DNA from: a bacterium
GTDB lineage: Bacteria > Joyebacterota > Joyebacteria > Joyebacterales > Joyebacteraceae
NCBI GenBank assembly: GCA_025774935.1
Contig: JALGZK010000018.1
Coordinates: forward strand, 1-47,846
Length of the DNA: 47,846 nucleotides
Direction of reading: 5' to 3'
Positions 42,429 to 47,846 of the stretch are shown here, piece after piece (position 1 is the stretch's first letter; each line of letters opens with the position of its first letter). The notes below the pieces were generated by a model. It had not been told where the DNA came from, made no database searches, and saw nothing but the letters and a program-made list of their open reading frames with translations. A program made the translations under genes and the position numbers.

Positions 42429-43349
42429 CTACCACTTGCCGTCTTCGATGTACTTCTGGGCCATGAACGCGGCCGTCGCGCCGTCTCCCACGGCGGTGGC
42501 GATCTGCCTCAGGGGCTTGCACCGGCAGTCGCCGGCCGCGAAGAGCCCTTTCGTCTTCGTCTTCATCGCCTCGTCTGTCAGGATGAACCCCTTGTCGTTC
42601 CGCTCCGCGAGCTCGCCCGCGATCTCGGTCTTGGGCTCCATCCCCACGAAGAGGAAGACGCCCGTCACCAGCACGGTCCGCTTCTCGCCGGCCTTGTGGT
42701 CCATCAGGTCGACAGACTCGACTCCGTCTGTCCCGTTGATCCGCTCCACTGTGTGGCTGAAGAGGCACTCGATCTTCTCGTGCGCCCTGGCGCGCTCACC
42801 CAGGATCGGGGTGCCCCTGAACTCGTCCCGCCTGTGGACGAGGGTGATCGTCTTCGCGAAGGTGGTGAGATAGAGCGCCTCCTGAAGGGCGCTGTCTCCG
42901 CCTCCCACGACCAGGATGTCCTCGTTCTTGAAGAAAGGCCCGTCGCAGGTGGCGCAGTAAGAGACCCCGCGGCCAATGAGCTCATCCTCGCCGGGGACGC
43001 CGAGCTTCTTGTATCCGGTCCCCGTGGCGACGATGACCGACTTCGCGGCGTAGGCCTCCGTCCCCGCGGTCACGCGGAAGCCGTCGTCGGTCTCCTCGAG
43101 CTTGGTCGCCGCTGCGCTCGCGAGAAGGGCGCCGAAGTCCTGTGCGTGTGAGACGAGCTTCGTGGCGAGGTCCATGCCGCTGATCGACCTGATGCCCGGG
43201 TAGTTCTCGATGAGCTCGGTCGTGGCAGCGTAGCCGCCCGGCATCATCATCTCGAGGACGAGCGTCCTGAGCCGGGCCCTCCCGGCGTAGAGCCCCGCCG
43301 TGAGCCCGGCGGGCCCCGCTCCGATGATGATGAGGTCGTAGCTCTCCAT
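42429..43349 (-). CDS. trxB: Thioredoxin reductase
   Basis: This 306-residue flavoenzyme reduces thioredoxin with NADPH. FAD loop is IIIGAGPAGLTAGLYAGRA at the N-terminus, the redox-active disulfide is in SYCATCDGPF (CATC), the NADPH loop is VVGGGDSALQEAL, and the second FAD motif is GLFAAGDCR near the end. Length and order fit the low-molecular-weight type. The ATG at 43349 has GGGAG six bases upstream. It may have its own promoter (TATACT at 43395-43400) and is followed by tldD-pmbA in the same direction. Confidence 0.96.
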   Translation of the reverse strand: MESYDLIIIGAGPAGLTAGLYAGRARLRTLVLEMMMPGGYAATTELIENYPGIRSISGMDLATKLVSHAQDFGALLASAAATKLEETDDGFRVTAGTEAYAAKSVIVATGTGYKKLGVPGEDELIGRGVSYCATCDGPFFKNEDILVVGGGDSALQEALYLTTFAKTITLVHRRDEFRGTPILGERARAHEKIECLFSHTVERINGTDGVESVDLMDHKAGEKRTVLVTGVFLFVGMEPKTEIAGELAERNDKGFILTDEAMKTKTKGLFAAGDCRCKPLRQIATAVGDGATAAFMAQKYIEDGKW

Positions 43350-43394
43350 GGGCGCTCCCGCTCATGCCCGAACCGCCTGAATCGCAGGTCAAAG

Positions 43395-43400
43395 AGTATA
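43395..43400 (-). promoter_or_regulatory. Possible -10 box (TATACT) of trxB
   Basis: TATACT lies about 46 bases before the trxB start in the spacer after the pilQ terminator. No good -35 box is seen 16-18 bases upstream. The location between a terminator and a gene start supports a promoter here, but the call rests mainly on one hexamer. Confidence 0.4.
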
Positions 43401-43527
43401 GCGCAAAGGTGTACGGCCCGCCACTCGGCAGTTGGGCGGCGAAACGCCCGGAGAGACCGCCGTTCGCGGTCTGGACGCGGTCGGATGCGCTCCGCCCGGG
43501 CCCCCGCACGCAGAACCCTCAAAGAGA

Positions 43528-43555
43528 GACCCGGGGCTCTGGTGAACCCCGGGTC
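43528..43555 (-). terminator. Rho-independent-like terminator after pilQ
   Basis: GACCCGGGG-N10-CCCCGGGTC is a perfect 9-bp stem with a 10-base loop. On the minus strand it is followed by TCTCTCTTTG, a pyrimidine-rich but not pure T tail. It lies about 55 bases beyond the pilQ stop and ends the pilM-N-O-P-Q unit. Confidence 0.65.
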
Positions 43556-43609
43556 GTCCGATCGGTCGTGCTGTCCGGCGCGGCGGGCGCCGTCTTCCTT
43601 GTCGTCCCC

Positions 43610-44833
43610 CTAGGAGATGATCGTCGGGGTGATCTTGATGACGAGATCGGAAGTCGTCGTCTGTGCCTTCACGTGCTTGAAGAGATACCCGAGAAGCGGG
43701 ATGTCGCCGAGGAAGGGCACCTGAACCGTCTCGGTGCTCTCGAACTCGGCGAGGAGGCCGGCGATCATGAACGCCTGCCCGTTCTGGACCCTGACCTGGG
43801 TCGAGGCACGCCGCTCCTTCGTCCAGGGAATCTCGTCGTTCGGCCCCTTGAAGCCGACGATGTTGCTCACGTTCGGCTCGACGAGCGCGGTGATGTACCC
43901 GTCGCCGGAGACGCGCGGCGTCACGCTCACCTGGACACCGACGCGCTCCTTCTCGACGCTGACCTCGTAGAGACCCGTCTGCGTGAGGCCCGACACGGTG
44001 TACGGGATCACGTCGCCGATGTGGATCTCGGCGGTCCGGTTGCTGAGCGTCGCGAGCGTAGAACGACTGACCACGTGCGCCTTCCCCTTGTCCTGCAGGA
44101 AGTCGAGCGCGACCTCGAGGAGCCTCGACTGCCTGTAGAGGTCCTCGGCCTGGAAATCGAGCGGGACCCACGGCAGTTCATCCGGAATCGCGCCCGGTTC
44201 GTTCGGCGGGGGCTGCGTCTCGGAGATGATCACGGTCTGATGGAGGATCTTCGACCAGTCGATCCCGTACTCCCAGAGATCGTCGGTCTGGACCTCGATG
44301 ACCTCCGTCTCCAGAAGGACCTGGATCGGCGGCACGTCGAGCTCCTGGATGACCGAGAGAACCTGCTCGTACCCGCCCGGCGAGGCGACCACCATCATGC
44401 GGTTCCCCGTGGGATCGGCCGAGACCTTCTCCGCAATCTTCTCGATGATCGGTTCCAGCTCGAACGCGTCTGCGAACTGGAGTGGAATCACATAGGTCGA
44501 CAGCCCCGTCTCCGTCCCCAGAGTCGTAGGATCGCCGACGAGGATCGAACCCCCGATCCTCTCATATCCGAGCCCTGCGGCCCGGACGACGAGGTTCAGA
44601 GCTTCGTCGACCGGCGTGTTCTTCAGATGGATGGTGATCTGGCGGTTCTCGACCTCGGGACTTGTCACGATGTTGAGGTCGCTCTTCGCCGCGAGGATCG
44701 AGAGAACCTCGCTCAAGGGCGTCCTCGTCGCGTCGACCGTCACCGTGCCGTTCTGCGCCATGGACGAGTACGGCGGTACGAGCAACGCTGCCAGAACCAC
44801 CAGCAGGAGTATCGCTGACCTTTTCATAGGCAA
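43610..44833 (-). CDS. pilQ: Type IV pilus secretin PilQ
   Basis: This 407-residue protein is an outer-membrane secretin through which the type IV pilus passes. It has a signal peptide (SAILLLVVLAALLVPPYSS) and an N-terminal STN-like/N0 module (TPLSEVLSILAAKSDLNIV). An N1-type domain follows (STYVIPLQFADAFELEPIIEK), then the C-terminal secretin beta-barrel with VPFLGDIPLLGYLFK. At 407 residues it is short for PilQ, which often has AMIN domains and exceeds 600; no AMIN domain is seen here. The ATG at 44833 follows a purine-rich site. It is the last gene of the pil cluster and is followed by a terminator-like hairpin. Confidence 0.92.
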   Translation of the reverse strand: MPMKRSAILLLVVLAALLVPPYSSMAQNGTVTVDATRTPLSEVLSILAAKSDLNIVTSPEVENRQITIHLKNTPVDEALNLVVRAAGLGYERIGGSILVGDPTTLGTETGLSTYVIPLQFADAFELEPIIEKIAEKVSADPTGNRMMVVASPGGYEQVLSVIQELDVPPIQVLLETEVIEVQTDDLWEYGIDWSKILHQTVIISETQPPPNEPGAIPDELPWVPLDFQAEDLYRQSRLLEVALDFLQDKGKAHVVSRSTLATLSNRTAEIHIGDVIPYTVSGLTQTGLYEVSVEKERVGVQVSVTPRVSGDGYITALVEPNVSNIVGFKGPNDEIPWTKERRASTQVRVQNGQAFMIAGLLAEFESTETVQVPFLGDIPLLGYLFKHVKAQTTTSDLVIKITPTIIS

Positions 44834-44905
44834 CCCCCTAACTCGGTCTTCGTCCGTTCGTTTTCCCCCAGATGGTCACTGCTGTCGGTCGAGGATGTTG
44901 TTCCC

Positions 44906-45391
44906 CTACGGGTACGCGTACGTCTTCCCGTCGTCGGTGGTCACTCCGTCGTGCCTGATCGAGACCACCCTTTTTCCTCCCAGCGTGTCACCGACCTTGA
45001 CCACGACGTTCGTCCCGTCGCTGCTCCGCATGATGGCGCGCGGGTTCTCGTCGATGATCACCGCGGCCACCGTGTAGCGAGGCGCGGCAGGCTTGGGCTT
45101 CGTCGGCTTCGGCTGCGTCGTCGTCTTCGGCTTCGGTTTGCTGTAGGGCATCAGCGGGTCGCGGAGCGTCAGTCCCTCGTCCGGCATCGGTCCCGGCGCC
45201 TGGACGAGATCCGCGACGATCTCGACGATCTCGTCGCCATCCCCTGGCTCAGCCCCCGGTGACGCCACGGCCAGTTCGGTCAGGTCGCCCGTGAGGCTCG
45301 AGCTCCCCGAGATGACACCCCACGCGACTACCACGGAGAACGTCGTGACGGCGAGCATTGCTGGAACCCGGAATCTGTTGATCGAGCTCAT
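44906..45391 (-). CDS. pilP: PilP-like pilus assembly protein
   Basis: This 161-residue protein begins with a hydrophobic segment (VPAMLAVTTFSVVVAWGVI) that anchors it or serves as a signal. A Pro/Lys/Thr-rich linker (YSKPKPKTTTQPKPTKPKP) leads to a small beta domain (YTVAAVIIDENPRAIMR, then VVVKVGDTLGGKRVVSI) of the kind found at the end of PilP, which contacts PilN/PilO and the PilQ secretin. Position between pilO and pilQ supports this. Sequence is weak, so a general PilP-type assignment is safer than strict orthology. Confidence 0.75.
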   Translation of the reverse strand: MSSINRFRVPAMLAVTTFSVVVAWGVISGSSSLTGDLTELAVASPGAEPGDGDEIVEIVADLVQAPGPMPDEGLTLRDPLMPYSKPKPKTTTQPKPTKPKPAAPRYTVAAVIIDENPRAIMRSSDGTNVVVKVGDTLGGKRVVSIRHDGVTTDDGKTYAYP

Positions 45392-45425
45392 GCCTCGTCT
45401 CGCTCCGGCGCCAGAGGCGCCTTCT

Positions 45426-45929
45426 CTAGCGGCTCACGACCGTGAGCCGGATGACTGCGGTGTGGACATCGCCCGCGCCGACCTCCGCGGACCTCATGTC
45501 GAACCACTCGACCAGCACGAGTTCGGGAAGCTCCTCGAGGAAGTCCATGAACTCGGCGAGGGCGGTGTAGCTGCACTCCAGTTCCAGGAGGTAGCCGCGC
45601 TCCATGTAGTCCCCGATCCTCTTCTCGCCCTTCGGCTGCACGGTCTTCGGGGTCATGTCGAGCACCCGCAGCTTCTCGCTCATCTTGAGCAGGAAGTCCT
45701 GGTCGCCCACGTTCCCGTCGTCGAGCTCCGACGGCAGGAACTCCGCGATCTGCTCGAGCTCGTCGGAGTGGTCGATCACGTACGTGAGACGCTGCTCCGC
45801 CGCGGCGACGTCGCCCGCGAGCGACATCAGCTCCGCCCTCTCTGGGCGGTAATGGAAGATCGTCGCGGCGATGAGAGCCACCAGGACGAGCAGCGGGATT
45901 CCGAGCTGTGCTCTCGCGCGGTTCAGCAT
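45426..45929 (-). CDS. pilO: PilO-like pilus assembly protein
   Basis: This 167-residue protein has one N-terminal membrane helix (LGIPLLVLVALIAATIFHY), a coiled-coil stretch (AELMSLAGDVAAAEQRLTYVI) and a C-terminal ferredoxin-like domain (YLLELECSYTALAEFMDFLEEL). This is the PilO/GspM pattern. It pairs with PilN at the inner membrane to align the pilus machine. It follows pilN by two bases. Confidence 0.85.
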   Translation of the reverse strand: MLNRARAQLGIPLLVLVALIAATIFHYRPERAELMSLAGDVAAAEQRLTYVIDHSDELEQIAEFLPSELDDGNVGDQDFLLKMSEKLRVLDMTPKTVQPKGEKRIGDYMERGYLLELECSYTALAEFMDFLEELPELVLVEWFDMRSAEVGAGDVHTAVIRLTVVSR

Positions 45930-45931
45930 CG

Positions 45932-46537
45932 TTAGAAGTTCCCTGCGTCGGGTCTCATCAAGGGGCAGAAGACCTCGAACTCGACTCCGTCTTCACCGGC
46001 TTCGGTCGTCCAGTTCATCGCCACCAGCACCGCCTCGTTGAAGTCCTCGCGGAAGCCAGGCTCGTTCCGGAGCGACTGGACGAACGTCATGAGTCTGTCG
46101 ACTCCCTCTTCGCGGCGGCCGGCCTTGAGCGTTCCATACAACTGCAGCCCGAGCACCGGCTCGCCTCCGCCGGCCGGGACCCCCTCGGTCACGATGATCC
46201 GCGAGAACCAGACCTCGTCCGGCGTCAGCGTGGCGACCCGCTTGAGCGCCCGTCCCCAGTCGACCAGTTCGCGCCTCGCCTTGAGGATCTCGACCTGTTC
46301 CTCGTCGAGCGTGACGCCGTCCCCTGTGACGCGCGCCATCGCCAGCTCCGTCCTGTCGAGACGCACGGCGGCGGCCTCGCGCGCGGCGTCCGTCGCGATG
46401 AGCGCCTGGGCGAAGAGACCGACCACCACGGCGTTCACGCCCAGTACCGTGACGGCCACCGCGAGGTTCCGGGCGCGCGTCTTGTCGCGCTCCCGCCTCT
46501 CGGTCCCCAGACGGCACATGTTGATTCTGAGCAGCAC
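45932..46537 (-). CDS. pilN: PilN-like pilus assembly protein
   Basis: This 201-residue protein starts MLLRINMCRLGTERRERDKT, a short cytoplasmic tail whose first residues (LLRINM.) correspond to the PilM-binding motif INLLP-like segment, though changed here. One membrane helix follows (NLAVAVTVLGVNAVVVGLFA), then a helical/coiled stretch and a ferredoxin-like C-terminal domain (PVLGLQLYGTLKAGRREEGV). It bridges PilM in the cytoplasm and PilO in the periplasm. It follows pilM by five bases. Confidence 0.82.
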   Translation of the reverse strand: MLLRINMCRLGTERRERDKTRARNLAVAVTVLGVNAVVVGLFAQALIATDAAREAAAVRLDRTELAMARVTGDGVTLDEEQVEILKARRELVDWGRALKRVATLTPDEVWFSRIIVTEGVPAGGGEPVLGLQLYGTLKAGRREEGVDRLMTFVQSLRNEPGFREDFNEAVLVAMNWTTEAGEDGVEFEVFCPLMRPDAGNF

Positions 46538-46542
46538 TTGCG

Positions 46543-47571
46543 CTAGCTCCTTCTCGCCAGTCCCATGGCGAGCGCGAATCTCGGACCCTGCTCGAGCAGG
46601 TCGCCCAGCTCGACTGCGGACGCCTGAATGCGCTCGAGCGGGTTGAGCACTTCCGTCTCGACGCCGAGCGCTTCAGTGAACGCCTCGGCGATGCCCGGAG
46701 TCAGTGCGCGGCCACCGGCGAGATAGATGTGCTCGATCCCGCGCCGACCGGTCTCGTTGTTGTAGAACGTGAGGGAGAAACGGATCTCGCGGAGGGCCGT
46801 CCTGAACCACCGCGTGGACGTGAAGTCCCCGCCCTCGACGATGCCCTCGTCGTCGCCCGCGTCGTCGCAGGCCGGCCCGGAGTCGTCCCGCGGGGCGTCC
46901 GTCTCGGACGGCATCGGGATCGACCGCGCGAAGAAGAGGCTCTCGGCCGTGTAGACCGAGAAGTGGGCGAACGAACAGCCGATCTCCATCACGGCGATGG
47001 CCCGGCCGTCGATCAGTCCTTCCTCGTCGACCTCGTTCATGAGTGCGATCGGAGCGATGTCAATGATGTCGGGTACGACGCCGGACTCCTGGAGGAGCGC
47101 GATGTGGTCGTTGACGACGACGCCCTCGGCGGCGGTCAGCACGACCTGCATCTGTTCCTTCGGGTCCTTGTCGGCGCGCTCGAGGACCTCGCATCCGAGG
47201 ACCGCGTTCGTGGTGTCGAACGGGACGTGTTTCTTAGCTTCCCACTGGGCGGAGGTCGCGAGGTCGTTGGCGGACATCCGGGGGAACGCGACGTGCTTGA
47301 TGCTGACCTGCGGGCCGCCTATCGCGGACGTGACGGGGATCGCTCTCTTGAGGCGCGCCCCGGCGCCCTCGAGCGCCCGCCTGATCGCCTCGATCGTCCG
47401 CTCCCGCCTCGCCTCCCGGATCTCCTCGGAGTCGGCGGTGACGTCGCCGATCTCGGCGACGGCGAGGCCCAGGAGCGTCGGCGTTCCGCCGTTCTGCGCG
47501 AGGCGGACTGCCTTGACGCTCGAAGACCCGATGTCCAGTCCTGTCGTTATGAGCTTCGATCGGAGGAACAC
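46543..47571 (-). CDS. pilM: Type IV pilus assembly ATPase-like protein PilM
   Basis: This 342-residue actin-like cytoplasmic protein holds the PilMNOP inner complex. The proposed start is a GTG at 47571 (FLRSKLITTGLDIGSSSVKA), which places the phosphate loop GLDIGSSSVKAVRL eight residues in, as in the family; an ATG nine codons upstream (47598) is the alternative but has no ribosome binding site. Other marks are VSIKHVAFPRMSANDL, EAKKHVPFD and HIYLAGGRALTPGI. It has an unusual acidic insertion at about 235-260 (DAPRDDSGPACDDAGDDEG), not usual in PilM. It is followed by pilN. Confidence 0.9.
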   Translation of the reverse strand: MFLRSKLITTGLDIGSSSVKAVRLAQNGGTPTLLGLAVAEIGDVTADSEEIREARRERTIEAIRRALEGAGARLKRAIPVTSAIGGPQVSIKHVAFPRMSANDLATSAQWEAKKHVPFDTTNAVLGCEVLERADKDPKEQMQVVLTAAEGVVVNDHIALLQESGVVPDIIDIAPIALMNEVDEEGLIDGRAIAVMEIGCSFAHFSVYTAESLFFARSIPMPSETDAPRDDSGPACDDAGDDEGIVEGGDFTSTRWFRTALREIRFSLTFYNNETGRRGIEHIYLAGGRALTPGIAEAFTEALGVETEVLNPLERIQASAVELGDLLEQGPRFALAMGLARRS

Positions 47572-47603
47572 GACTCCCCCCCCACGTTGTCCGTTCATCT
47601 CTA

Positions 47604-47846
47604 CTAGTAAATCTCCCGATTGCGGCACACCGCGGCCGTCTCCATCCACTGCGTCACGTCGTCCCACGGGTCCTCGGGCGTGTTGCGGTCGTCGACAAGG
47701 CGCACCCGGATCCGTACCTTCTCCATGTTCTCGACATCGAACTCCAGGCTGTCGATCTGAGTCAGCACGGTGTTCCCGAAGACGTCCTGGAGCTCGTCGT
47801 TGGCGTAGGTGTAGGTGCCTACCGTGCTGTCGCCCACACTCGTGCC
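47604..47846 (-). CDS. 3' part of a probable minor pilin or pseudopilin gene (cut by window edge)
   Basis: Eighty complete codons remain of an open frame that runs into the right window edge and ends in TAG at 47604, six bases before the alternative pilM ATG. The visible part (YTYANDELQDVFGNTVLTQI, then VRIRVRLVDDRNTPEDPWDD and a CRNREIY end) is beta-rich and resembles the C-terminal half of minor pilins, whose end often reads as VRIRLRV plus a short chain. The start and the prepilin peptide, which would decide the family, lie outside the window. The position before pilM supports a pilus role. Confidence 0.55.
   Translation of the reverse strand, partial: GTSVGDSTVGTYTYANDELQDVFGNTVLTQIDSLEFDVENMEKVRIRVRLVDDRNTPEDPWDDVTQWMETAAVCRNREIY

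Noticed and set aside
43610-44833. Calling the secretin a type II secretion GspD
   Set aside because: It sits directly after pilM, pilN, pilO and pilP in the type IV pilus order, with no gsp genes nearby.

Overview
The window is a high-GC (about two thirds G+C by eye) bacterial chromosome segment in which every gene I can support lies on the minus strand. So the biological reading direction runs from the right end of the window to the left. Several features suggest an uncultivated lineage of the FCB group or a nearby candidate phylum (Eisenbacteria, Krumholzibacteriota or Latescibacterota type): a secreted right-handed beta-helix protein with a short Trp-Gly...Phe-Arg C-terminal tail, a complete MoxR/DUF58/Bat cluster, a VorDBAC ferredoxin oxidoreductase, PurS/PurQ/PurL and a PilMNOPQ cluster. 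The phylum is inferred from gene style only.

Positions 1-6447 are a chromosomal integron. It has an IntI-type tyrosine recombinase carrying the IntI-specific extra domain, an attI-like junction at about 5099-5115, and at least five gene cassettes. Each cassette is closed by an attC site: 3558-3661, 2637-2760, 1852-1975, 931-1112 and 1-115. The array continues past position 1. Unlike in most integrons, intI points toward the cassettes and is co-transcribable with them. Its promoter is nearly consensus (TTGACA-18-TATAGT), and I see no separate cassette promoter beside attI. Four of the five cassette proteins are predicted to be secreted or membrane-bound. Two unrelated secreted ones end in nearly the same tail (WGAxK...FR).

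Positions 6513-16676 hold a DUF1622 membrane protein and two uncharacterised small proteins, an AI-2E-family permease, TrkH-TrkA potassium uptake, rubrerythrin, a GlmL/MutL-like ATPase with an unusually long C-terminal extension, a DUF3795 protein and ribonuclease G with its own clear promoter.

Positions 16815-30781 are metabolic and housekeeping. They hold a TIGR03960 radical SAM/DUF2344 protein, a four-subunit 2-oxoacid:ferredoxin oxidoreductase, and a compact run read as asd-ecfT-truA-transaldolase-degP-purL-purQ-purS. Several of these genes overlap or nearly touch. The PurS-like protein appears to be a tandem duplication of the PurS fold.

Positions 30840-39473 are a complete moxR-DUF58-(BatD-like)-batA-batB-batC-batD-batE aerotolerance-type cluster whose BatC has a long Gln/Asp/Glu repeat. 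Positions 39610-43349 hold the TldD/PmbA protease pair and thioredoxin reductase. Positions 43610-47846 hold pilM-N-O-P-Q, preceded by the 3' end of what is probably a minor pilin gene cut by the window edge. No tRNA, rRNA or CRISPR array was seen.
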